From the NCBI GenBank assembly GCA_030592605.1, contig JAUVIT010000132.1, forward strand, positions 1 to 6,019: DNA of 6,019 nt. The letters run 5' to 3'. Origin of the DNA: Bacteroidota bacterium (GTDB taxonomy: Bacteria; Bacteroidota; Bacteroidia; Bacteroidales; GCA-2748055). The notes beneath the pieces were generated by a model. That model was not told the origin of the DNA. It saw only the letters and a program-made list of their open reading frames with translations, and made no database searches. The translations under genes were made by a program, and so were the position numbers. Below are positions 1 to 6,019 of the stretch, piece by piece (positions within the stretch are counted from its first letter, which is position 1; every line of letters begins with the position of its first letter).

Positions 1-519
1 AAAAAGATATACAATGATGCGCTGATGAAGGTGGTTTCCCTTAGACTGGAAAAGCTTGAAACAGGAGAGCTCACTGTAGAAGATTACACAATGAAAGGAT
101 CTGTTGACCTGCTAAGAGCCCTTAAAGAGAGGGATATTACTCTTTACCTGGCCAGTGGCACTGATATCGAAGATGTTATTCATGATGCAGAAATACTGGG
201 TTATGCAGATCTTTTCAAGGGAGGAATACAAGGGTCGGTCGGTGACATCAGTAAGTATTCCAAGAAAATGGTGATCGAAAAGATTATCAAAGAGAACAAT
301 CTTACCGGGAATGAACTTGCAGTTTTCGGGGATGGACCGGTTGAGATAAAAGAGTGTATTAAATCCAATGGGATCGCCATTGGAATAGCCAGTGACGAAG
401 TGAGGCGATATGGACTAAATCCGGAAAAACGCACCCGGCTGATCCGCTCCGGTGCACAAATCCTCATACCCGACTTTTCACAAACAAACAGACTGCTTGA
501 GCTGTTATTTAACCTTTGA
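1..519 (+). CDS. HAD-superfamily hydrolase, C-terminal part (5' end outside window)
   Basis: The frame is open from base 1, so the gene starts upstream; 172 residues are visible before the TGA at 517-519. The visible part looks like the C-terminal half of a HAD (haloacid dehalogenase) phosphatase-type protein. The motif II strand ends in LYLASGTD (Ser at visible residue 52). A lysine pair in SKYSKKM (about 88-89) is a good candidate for motif III. VFGDGPVE (Asp111, Glu115) matches motif IV, the acidic magnesium-binding loop. Motif I (DxDxT), with the nucleophilic aspartate, must lie upstream and cannot be checked. The ATG at base 25 is an internal methionine: starting there would leave a HAD fold without its catalytic aspartate. 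HAD proteins of this kind usually remove phosphate from small phosphorylated metabolites in the cytoplasm. The ROK kinase follows at once and a GmhA-like isomerase lies downstream, so a sugar phosphate is the likely substrate, by inference. It lacks any sign of the GmhB zinc-loop type in the part seen. Upstream fusion to another domain is possible. Confidence 0.8.
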   Translation, partial: KKIYNDALMKVVSLRLEKLETGELTVEDYTMKGSVDLLRALKERDITLYLASGTDIEDVIHDAEILGYADLFKGGIQGSVGDISKYSKKMVIEKIIKENNLTGNELAVFGDGPVEIKECIKSNGIAIGIASDEVRRYGLNPEKRTRLIRSGAQILIPDFSQTNRLLELLFNL

Positions 520-524
520 TATGT

Positions 525-1499
525 ATGCATACCTTAACTCAATTGGATAGATATTATTTGGGCTTTGATGTTGGGGGAACAAAATGTAGTGTCGTACTAG
601 GTGACAAGAATTTTGAGGTATATGAGAAGATCGTTTTTGCCACCCGTACGGAGAGAGGATACCCTGAAATTTTAGCTGAGTTCAAGAGACATACCTACAA
701 GCTCTTCGATAAGTATGACAAGAATAAGCTGGTCAAAATAGGGATCAGTTGTGGCGGACCACTTGATTCAGAAAAAGGGATTATATATTCTCCACCCAAT
801 CTGCCCGGATGGGATTCAGTACCAATAGTTGATATTTTTAAGAAGGAATTTGGTGTCGATGTGGAAGTGCAGAACGACGCAAATGCCTGTGCACTTGCTG
901 AATGGATGATGGGAGCCGGTGTGGGGACAAAGAATATGATCTTTCTGACATTCGGGACAGGAATGGGAGCCGGTCTTATATTAAACGGGCAGCTTTACGC
1001 CGGAACCAATGATCTGGCAGGGGAAGTTGGTCATATGAGAATGGCCGATGATGGCCCAGTTGGATTTGGTAAGGCTGGCTCTTTTGAAGGTTTTTGCAGT
1101 GGCGGTGGAATTGCCCAACTGGCCAAATCTATTGTTACCGATAATCTACAGTCAGGCGAAGCTGTCGGCTTTTGCCCTTCTGAAGATATGATCGGAGATT
1201 TAACAGCCAGGATCGTTTTTAAAGCTGCCATCGCCGGGGATCCCGTAGCTAGTGAAATTGTGCATATATCCGCCTCCTACCTGGGAAAGGGACTGGCCAT
1301 TCTGATTGATATTCTGAATCCGGAGTGCATCGTTATTGGAAGTATATATTCAAGAAATGAAGAATATTTAAAACCCCTTGTTGAGAAGGTATTAGAACGT
1401 GAAGCAATTCCCGCAGCCAGGAAAGTTTGTAGAGTTGTGCCCGCGGCCCTTGGTGATAGTATCGGAGATTACGCTGCTCTCTGTGTGGCTTTACAATAG
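525..1499 (+). CDS. ROK-family sugar kinase lacking the zinc-binding cysteines
   Basis: A 324-residue protein of the ROK family (repressor/ORF/kinase), normally ATP-dependent glucokinase, fructokinase or N-acetylhexosamine kinase in the cytoplasm. The order of motifs is typical: phosphate-1 loop DVGGTK (15-20); GGPLD (77-81); sugar-contact stretch PPNLPGW (90-96); catalytic aspartate D118 in [12 protein letters not shown]; phosphate-2 loop TFGTGMGAG (142-150); and sugar-binding E167/H170 in GEVGH. Glu188 matches the conserved sugar-contact glutamate. The usual zinc motif CxCGxxGC reads VGFGKAGS (179-186), so all three cysteines are replaced while the surrounding glycines stay. No N-terminal helix-turn-helix is present, so it is a kinase and not a ROK repressor. 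The ATG at 525 is preferred, five bases after the HAD stop; an in-frame TTG at 516 would overlap that gene and add three residues. The close spacing suggests translation coupled to the HAD gene. The sugar specificity cannot be read from the sequence. Confidence 0.93.
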   Translation: MHTLTQLDRYYLGFDVGGTKCSVVLGDKNFEVYEKIVFATRTERGYPEILAEFKRHTYKLFDKYDKNKLVKIGISCGGPLDSEKGIIYSPPNLPGWDSVPIVDIFKKEFGVDVEVQNDANACALAEWMMGAGVGTKNMIFLTFGTGMGAGLILNGQLYAGTNDLAGEVGHMRMADDGPVGFGKAGSFEGFCSGGGIAQLAKSIVTDNLQSGEAVGFCPSEDMIGDLTARIVFKAAIAGDPVASEIVHISASYLGKGLAILIDILNPECIVIGSIYSRNEEYLKPLVEKVLEREAIPAARKVCRVVPAALGDSIGDYAALCVALQ

Positions 1500-1505
1500 T
1501 TGTAG

Positions 1506-1513
1506 TATTTTTG
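1506..1513 (+). promoter_or_regulatory. candidate Bacteroidetes-type -7 promoter element
   Basis: TATTTTTG fits the TAnnTTTG consensus of the Bacteroidetes primary sigma factor exactly. It lies in the widest gap of the window, between the ROK kinase and thioredoxin genes, and would place a transcript start near 1520, about 30 bases before the thioredoxin ATG. The -33 region is poor: TGTG at 1482-1485 is one mismatch from TTTG at a suitable spacing. It could be an internal promoter for the thioredoxin and downstream genes. An eight-base match in A/T-rich DNA can also arise by chance. Confidence 0.35.
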
Positions 1514-1549
1514 CAGTGCTCTAAGCAAAACATAATAAAAGATTTATTT

Positions 1550-1957
1550 ATGGTATGGTATATTTTAGGAGGGCTGGCGATTGTTTTTGTAGGGTTTCTT
1601 GTGTATAGCTACAGTAAAATGAAGAATATCAAGGAGGTCCCTCCCAGTAAGAAAATCAAAACACTGAACAGTAAGAACTACAAAACAGTGATCAGGAATG
1701 GGACAGTCCTGGTGGATTTCTGGGCCCCTTGGTGCGCTCCCTGTAAAATGATAGCTCCCAGCTTAAATGAGATTGCAGAAGAGGAGAGTAATAGAGTGAC
1801 CATTGCCAAGGTGAATGTGGACCAGAATAAGGCATTGGCTGAAAAATATCAAATTCGTAATATCCCCACTTTAATCGTATTTAAGAACGGAAAAGAGGAG
1901 AAAAGAATTATGGGTGTAAAACCCAAAAAAGCTATCCTGAAAGAACTTGGGATTTAA
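1550..1957 (+). CDS. membrane-anchored thioredoxin-family protein
   Basis: A 135-residue protein with a single N-terminal membrane segment (about residues 3-19, WYILGG to FLVY), a lysine-rich linker (23-37), and a complete thioredoxin domain. The redox motif is WCAPC (61-65), preceded by the standard VDFWAPW strand; the cis-proline is P106 in NIPT, and the domain ends with the usual VFKNGK strand pair and C-terminal helix. Thioredoxins reduce protein disulphides through the two cysteines. Positive charges follow the membrane segment and none precede it, so the positive-inside rule predicts the thioredoxin domain faces the cytoplasm; this is inference, and a periplasmic role would need the opposite topology. 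The ATG at 1550 is chosen because the earlier in-frame TTG at 1511 would place charged residues before the membrane segment and overlaps the possible -7 element. The gene lies between a sugar kinase and a phosphosugar isomerase, an odd place for a thioredoxin. It is longer than plain cytoplasmic TrxA (about 105-110 residues) only because of the anchor and linker. Confidence 0.9.
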   Translation: MVWYILGGLAIVFVGFLVYSYSKMKNIKEVPPSKKIKTLNSKNYKTVIRNGTVLVDFWAPWCAPCKMIAPSLNEIAEEESNRVTIAKVNVDQNKALAEKYQIRNIPTLIVFKNGKEEKRIMGVKPKKAILKELGI

Positions 1958-1973
1958 TTAAAAGATATAAGTG

Positions 1974-2609
1974 ATGACAGGAGAAGATAGTTTGGCTTTG
2001 ATGATCAGGCGCTATCCCGCCCTGGGCTATTGTGAGAAGGAGATATGGGAAGCCGCCATGGCAATCATTGATTGCTTTGAAAATAGCAGGAAGATATTAG
2101 CATGTGGGAATGGGGGCAGTTGTGCCGATGCAGACCATATGGTCGGTGAACTCATGAAAAGTTTTGAAAAAAAGCGGCCGTTACCGGAAAATTTTAAGGC
2201 GAGTCTTCAGTTAGTTTCCACGGAACGGGGAAGCTATTTAGCAGAGAATTTACAGAATGCCCTGCCCGCCATATCACTCTGTTCTCATACTTCCCTGCTA
2301 AGCGCCATCTCTAATGATATGGATGCGGATCTGGTTTACTCCCAGCAGCTTGCAGGTTACGGAAGGAAAGGTGATGTGCTGTTCGCAATCACCACTTCTG
2401 GCAATTCCAGAAATGTGGTGGATGCTGCCATTACTGCAAAGGCAAAAGGACTGAGGGTGATTGGCCTGACCGGGCAACACGGAGGCATGATCAAGCAATA
2501 CTGTGACACGGCCATCTGTGTTCCCGCAACCACCACAGCAGAGATACAGGAATATCATCTGCCCGTATATCATACCATTTGCAGAATCATTGAAAATCGA
2601 TTTTTCTAA
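1974..2609 (+). CDS. GmhA-like SIS-domain phosphosugar isomerase
   Basis: A 211-residue single SIS-domain protein close in motif and length to GmhA, which converts sedoheptulose 7-phosphate to D-glycero-D-manno-heptose 7-phosphate, the first step of ADP-heptose synthesis for lipopolysaccharide. Visible motifs are the phosphosugar loop CGNGGSCADADH (44-55); the glutamate of GELMKSF (E59), corresponding to the GmhA catalytic glutamate; SNDMDADLVYSQQL (113-126); the phosphate-binding loop TTSGNSRNV (140-148); and a C-terminal IQEYHLPVYH (191-200) whose Gln192 and His200 match the catalytic Gln and His of GmhA. A roughly 35-residue stretch (65-100) between the glutamate and the SHTS strand is a little longer than in E. 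coli GmhA. Eight cysteines occur (20, 34, 44, 50, 103, 177, 182, 203), many for this length. The ATG at 1974 is preferred over the GTG three bases earlier; no Shine-Dalgarno is visible, only A-rich DNA. A related SIS isomerase acting on another ketose phosphate is the main alternative, so no gene symbol is given. Confidence 0.88.
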   Translation: MTGEDSLALMIRRYPALGYCEKEIWEAAMAIIDCFENSRKILACGNGGSCADADHMVGELMKSFEKKRPLPENFKASLQLVSTERGSYLAENLQNALPAISLCSHTSLLSAISNDMDADLVYSQQLAGYGRKGDVLFAITTSGNSRNVVDAAITAKAKGLRVIGLTGQHGGMIKQYCDTAICVPATTTAEIQEYHLPVYHTICRIIENRFF

Positions 2610-2619
2610 AGCGTGCTTC

Positions 2620-5163
2620 ATGAAAAGGATAAGAAATATCAGCGGCCTTGTACTACTTGTTCTATTTCTGGGTCAGTGCAACCTTAAAACGGAACAGAAA
2701 GCTAGCCTATCAACACGTATTGTAGGTCCTCAACCGGATGGCAGCATACTCGTGCCAACCAATCAGCTTTTACGACCTGCAGGATTTCAAATTCTGTTCC
2801 CGGGCCGGCCGGTAGATCTGACCCTGAGCCCTGATGGAAAATGGCTTGCCGTCCTGAATAAGAATTCCCTTGATTTAATACGGGTATTAGATCGAACCAT
2901 CATGCAAACACTACCTCTCAAAGGTGGCGGATCATTTAAAGGGGTCTCTTTCTCAGCCGATGGAAATCAAATCTATGCAAGCCAATCCCGGGATAAAATA
3001 TTTATTGCTCAGAAAGATCACAACAACATTTTAAATTGGGTAGAACCGATACAATTCCAGCAAGCAGAAATTGGGGGACATCCCGTACCAGGTGGATTTT
3101 CAATAAATGATGTAGGTGACAGGCTGTATGTTCCTCTTAGCCGGAGCAATACCCTGGCTGTGGTAGATCTGGCCAAGGGGCCGATCACAGAAATTCCGGT
3201 GGGTGTTTCTCCCTATGAAGTCATACTTCTCTCCTCCCAAAAGGCCTATGTAAGCAATTGGGGCGGCAGACAACCAGAGGCCGGTGATGCGACTTATACA
3301 AGCTCCGGCAGCGAAATAGTCATCGATCCCAATACAGGAATTGCCAGCAGCGGTTCAGTTTCTGTAATTGACCTGGAATCACTCCGGCAAATAAAAGATA
3401 TAGAAGTTGGCCTGCATCCTGGCGCCATGGCTCTGAGTCCCGACAAATCCCGTTTGTACATTGCCTGTGCCAACAGTGATATAATCTCAGTTATAGATAC
3501 AAAAAGCGATGCTGTTGTTGGCACCATATCTGTGCGGATGGAAAAAGATTTGCCTTTTGGCAGTGCTCCCAATGCCCTGGCCATCTCTCCTGACGGAAAA
3601 CAGCTATTCGTTGCCAATGGAACTGATAATGCACTCTGTGTGATTCAACTTGATGAGAAGAATGATATAGCAGGTTTTATTCCCACGGGCTGGTACCCCG
3701 GTGCAATTAGCTTAGATAAGGATGCTAAATTTCTTTTCGTCGCAAATACAAAGGGAATTGGCTCCAGGAACATGCGGGCTGACAGGCCCGAGTACAATAC
3801 GCATAACCATATGGGGAGTATCTCCATCATTTCGCTGCCTGCTGAGGCCACCCTCCATACCATGACAGAGGTAGTGAAAGACAATAATTCATTCGCACAG
3901 ATGATGAAACAACTGGCTCAGGAGAATAAAAGTACAGGGCGGGTGGCAGTTCCTCAGTTTCCGGGTCAGGAATCTCATTTTAAGCATGTGGTCTATATTA
4001 TTAAAGAGAACAGGACCTATGACCAGGTGTTTGGTGATATGAAGCAGGGCAATGGTGACACTTCCCTGGTTCACTTTGGACGGGAAGTCACCCCAAATCA
4101 TCATGCACTGGCCGAGGAATTTGTGCTGATGGATAATTATTACTGTAGTGGCGTGCTTAGTGCAGATGGCCATCAATGGACAGACGAGGCCTATGTTACC
4201 GATTATATTGAAAAGTTTTTCGGCGACTTTCCCCGCAGCTATCCTTATGATGGCGGCGATCCGCTGGCTTACTCTTCAACGGGTTTTATCTGGGACAACG
4301 CGATGCAGCATGGCTTATCCTTCCGAAACTATGGCGAATTTGTTGATGCCTTTATCGAGCCTGAAAATGCCACATTTACAGATATTTACCAGGATTTTCT
4401 GAACGGAACAAACAGCATCAGGATTCGGGCCAAATCAAATTTACCGCAGATGGAACCCTACACGTGTCCGACATTTATCGGTTTCCCCGAAAAGGTACCG
4501 GATGTTTATCGGGCGGCCGAGTTCATCAAAGAGCTAAAGGAATTTGAAGAGAATGACAACTTTCCAAATTTTATTATTATGCTTTTACCCAATGATCATA
4601 CATCGGGGACAAAGCCTGGTCTGCCCACCCCAAGAGCAGCTGTTGCTGACAATGATTTAGCATTGGGGAGGGTTGTGGAAGCAATATCGCACAGTAAATT
4701 TTGGGAACAAACATGCATCTTCGTTACCGAGGATGATCCCCAGGCAGGGCTTGATCATGTGGATGGGCACCGGACTGTGGGTCTGGTAATCAGTCCCTAT
4801 ACAAAGCGCGGAGAGGTGATCTCAACAAATTATTCTCAAATAAATATGTTTCGAACCATTGAAAATATTCTGGGCATCCCTCCTCTGAACCAGTTTGATC
4901 TGGCAGCGGAGCCCATGTTTGATTGCTTTACCAGTAAACCGGATGTTTCACCCTACACAGCACTGCCAAATAATATTCCGCTGGAGGAATTAAACCCTGA
5001 GCTTATAAGCCTTTCGGGCGATGCCCTCTACTGGGCGCAAAAATCGATGGAGCAGGATCTGGATGAACTGGACCGCATCGATGAAGATACCTTCAACCGT
5101 ATCATCTGGCATTCGGTAAAAGGCTATGATGTTCCCTATCCGGTGTTGACAGAAAATTTTTAG
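2620..5163 (+). CDS. lipoprotein: YncE-type beta-propeller fused to alkaline-phosphatase-like phosphoesterase
   Basis: An 847-residue secreted two-domain protein. The N-terminus has a basic start (MKRIRN), a hydrophobic core (7-17) and a probable lipobox LGQC with Cys20 as the lipidated residue; Gln at -1 is atypical. No acid-rich surface-export signal follows the cysteine, so a periplasm-facing anchor is more likely. Residues from about 60 to 415 form a beta-propeller of about seven YVTN/YncE-type blades, seen as repeated LSPDGKWLAV, FSADGNQIYA, LSPDKSRLYIA and ISPDGKQLFVA strands. From about 455 comes a phosphoesterase domain of the acid phosphatase/phospholipase C type (PF04185-like): ENRTYD (E463, N464), SADGHQW (514-520), NDHTSG (658-663), TEDDPQ (E704, D705) and DGHR (H717). 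By family analogy these hold the metal site; the nucleophile is not assigned with certainty. Such fusions are known as bifunctional YncE/alkaline phosphatase-family proteins, with substrates mostly unknown. The ATG at 2620 is chosen because it starts the signal peptide; the frame is open back to 2503 but that part overlaps the isomerase gene. Confidence 0.92.
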   Translation: MKRIRNISGLVLLVLFLGQCNLKTEQKASLSTRIVGPQPDGSILVPTNQLLRPAGFQILFPGRPVDLTLSPDGKWLAVLNKNSLDLIRVLDRTIMQTLPLKGGGSFKGVSFSADGNQIYASQSRDKIFIAQKDHNNILNWVEPIQFQQAEIGGHPVPGGFSINDVGDRLYVPLSRSNTLAVVDLAKGPITEIPVGVSPYEVILLSSQKAYVSNWGGRQPEAGDATYTSSGSEIVIDPNTGIASSGSVSVIDLESLRQIKDIEVGLHPGAMALSPDKSRLYIACANSDIISVIDTKSDAVVGTISVRMEKDLPFGSAPNALAISPDGKQLFVANGTDNALCVIQLDEKNDIAGFIPTGWYPGAISLDKDAKFLFVANTKGIGSRNMRADRPEYNTHNHMGSISIISLPAEATLHTMTEVVKDNNSFAQMMKQLAQENKSTGRVAVPQFPGQESHFKHVVYIIKENRTYDQVFGDMKQGNGDTSLVHFGREVTPNHHALAEEFVLMDNYYCSGVLSADGHQWTDEAYVTDYIEKFFGDFPRSYPYDGGDPLAYSSTGFIWDNAMQHGLSFRNYGEFVDAFIEPENATFTDIYQDFLNGTNSIRIRAKSNLPQMEPYTCPTFIGFPEKVPDVYRAAEFIKELKEFEENDNFPNFIIMLLPNDHTSGTKPGLPTPRAAVADNDLALGRVVEAISHSKFWEQTCIFVTEDDPQAGLDHVDGHRTVGLVISPYTKRGEVISTNYSQINMFRTIENILGIPPLNQFDLAAEPMFDCFTSKPDVSPYTALPNNIPLEELNPELISLSGDALYWAQKSMEQDLDELDRIDEDTFNRIIWHSVKGYDVPYPVLTENF
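2677..2679 (+). other. predicted lipidation cysteine codon (Cys20)
   Basis: This TGC codon encodes the only cysteine at the end of the signal-peptide core, in the order FLGQC-N. Leu at -3 and Gly at -2 suit signal peptidase II; Gln at -1 is a weak point, although lipoboxes in Bacteroidota are relaxed. If the cysteine is not lipidated, the same region would act as a membrane anchor or be cut by signal peptidase I. Confidence 0.6.
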
Positions 5164-5165
5164 TG

Positions 5166-6019
5166 ATGAATCGCATTCCAAACAAAATAATCGCTCACTC
5201 AGGGCTAATTGTCCTGTTCATTGCCATGGGGATCCTCTCCATGATCTTCCACCAAAGCATACAGATCATAGATGCCCTGAGCTCCGAGCCGGTCCCCGGA
5301 TTTGGCATTCATATCTCTGCCTTGCGGATTCTGTTTGAGCCATTTACCGGACCCCTGCTGTTTTATCTTCGTGCGGATCAACCTTTACTGGAATTCGCCA
5401 TTTTGTTTCTCTGGATCACAGTCTTCTCACTGCTACCTAAGCTGCTACGCTTTTTCCTGCCAGCCAGCAAAGTACAGTGGAATACGAAACTGCATGGCGT
5501 GCTCCTCTGGTTAAAATCACTACCCCTGATAGTAGCTACCTGGCTGGGATTGTTGTGGTTGATCATCTACCTGCCCCTGCCTGCCAATACAATCGTAAAC
5601 CAGAACGAACAGACCATCCTGATCAATACCCACAGCCATACAGAGTTTAGTCATGATGGAATTATCTCCACAAAAAGATTGCAGCTTTGGCATAAGAAAA
5701 ATGGATTTGATGCTTTCTTCATCACCGATCACAACCATCATCTGCATACCATGGAAGCAGTCCGGGCCCAGGATCAGGGAAGGCTCCCGGAAAAACCCTT
5801 AATGATAGCTGGAGAGGAGTTTTCTGGCAGCAATCATATGACATTGCTGGGACTAAAAAGGAACTTTATCACCAGGGGCTTAAGCGACCAGCAGGTAATT
5901 GACTCTACCCACGAGGACCAGGGAGTTGTCATAGTCGCTCATTGGTTTGACGGAGAAAGAGAAAGCATCCCCTTCTTCCTGGACATGGGGGTTGATGGTT
6001 TTGAGATTGCAAACCAGGG
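5166..6019 (+). CDS. membrane-anchored PHP-domain metallohydrolase, N-terminal part (3' end outside window)
   Basis: The frame is open from ATG 5166 to the window end, giving 284 complete codons with no stop. The first part is membrane-bound: hydrophobic segments at about 12-28, 75-91 and 119-137, with a moderately hydrophobic stretch at 48-68 that may or may not cross. A PHP (polymerase and histidinol phosphatase) metal-site domain follows: NTHSHTEFSHDG (154-165), FITDHNNH (185-192), AGEEFSG (215-221), NHMTLLG (223-229) and VIVAHWF (255-261). These His, Asp and Glu residues are the usual two- or three-metal ligands, so it is probably an active phosphoesterase or related hydrolase of the CehA/McbA-like PHP group. 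With a basic N-terminus inside and three crossings, the PHP domain is predicted on the periplasmic side. It begins two bases after the lipoprotein gene's stop, with an overlapping in-frame GTG at 5163, so translation is probably coupled. The C-terminus and any further domain lie outside the window; the substrate is unknown. Confidence 0.88.
   Translation, partial: MNRIPNKIIAHSGLIVLFIAMGILSMIFHQSIQIIDALSSEPVPGFGIHISALRILFEPFTGPLLFYLRADQPLLEFAILFLWITVFSLLPKLLRFFLPASKVQWNTKLHGVLLWLKSLPLIVATWLGLLWLIIYLPLPANTIVNQNEQTILINTHSHTEFSHDGIISTKRLQLWHKKNGFDAFFITDHNHHLHTMEAVRAQDQGRLPEKPLMIAGEEFSGSNHMTLLGLKRNFITRGLSDQQVIDSTHEDQGVVIVAHWFDGERESIPFFLDMGVDGFEIANQ

Noticed and set aside
201..530. A - strand open frame of 109 codons
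   Set aside because: It is antisense to the HAD domain and lacks any domain signal, while the + frame has motifs II to IV of the HAD fold.
1511..1549. TTG start giving 13 extra residues on the thioredoxin
   Set aside because: The extra residues are polar and charged and precede an otherwise clean membrane anchor; the ATG at 1550 sits right at the anchor.
1953..1960. TTAATTAA palindrome at the end of the thioredoxin gene
   Set aside because: It is too short and A/T-only to be a terminator or an operator with any confidence, and it overlaps the stop codon.
2503..2619. In-frame N-terminal extension of the propeller-phosphoesterase gene
   Set aside because: It overlaps the end of the isomerase gene by about 100 bases and would bury the signal peptide and lipobox 39 residues inside the protein; the ATG at 2620 gives a normal lipoprotein start.
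3294..4176. Several - strand open frames of about 80-107 codons
   Set aside because: They are antisense to the beta-propeller and phosphoesterase coding sequence, whose repeats and catalytic motifs show it is the real frame.
5302..5514. Small + strand open frame rich in Cys, Ser and Phe
   Set aside because: It lies wholly inside the membrane region of the PHP gene in another frame and resembles no known family.
5378..5747. Two overlapping - strand open frames
   Set aside because: They are antisense to the PHP gene, whose own frame shows clear membrane segments and metal motifs; their translations have no recognisable motifs.

Overview
The window is a gene-dense stretch read entirely from the + strand. 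It holds six protein genes, the first and last cut by the window edges, and almost no intergenic DNA. No tRNA, rRNA, mobile element, CRISPR array or convincing terminator is visible. Spacers lack Shine-Dalgarno motifs and are A/T-rich, one spacer contains a perfect match to the Bacteroidetes -7 element (TAnnTTTG), and the large secreted protein has a lipoprotein signal. Together with a mid-range base composition, this points to a member of the Bacteroidota. The assignment is an inference from style; no marker gene is present.

Left half (1-2609), cytoplasmic sugar-phosphate genes: the C-terminal part of a HAD-family hydrolase, a ROK-family sugar kinase whose usual three zinc cysteines are all replaced, a small thioredoxin with an N-terminal membrane anchor, and a SIS-domain isomerase resembling GmhA (sedoheptulose-7-phosphate isomerase). 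A phosphatase-like protein, a kinase and a phosphosugar isomerase side by side suggest one pathway that makes or salvages a phosphorylated sugar, possibly a heptose. The thioredoxin gene sits between the kinase and the isomerase.

Right half (2620-6019), envelope phosphoesterases: a predicted lipoprotein of 847 residues fuses a seven-bladed YncE/YVTN-type beta-propeller to an alkaline-phosphatase-superfamily phosphoesterase domain. Two bases after its stop codon begins a protein with about three membrane segments followed by a PHP-type metallohydrolase domain, which continues past the window end. The predicted topology puts the PHP domain on the periplasmic side, so two unrelated phosphoesterase folds would be made together at the cell surface.

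The spacings (5, 50, 16, 10 and 2 bases) fit a single operon, with a possible internal promoter before the thioredoxin gene. The families are recognisable. What is unusual is their combination, the zinc-motif loss in the ROK kinase and the coupled envelope pair.
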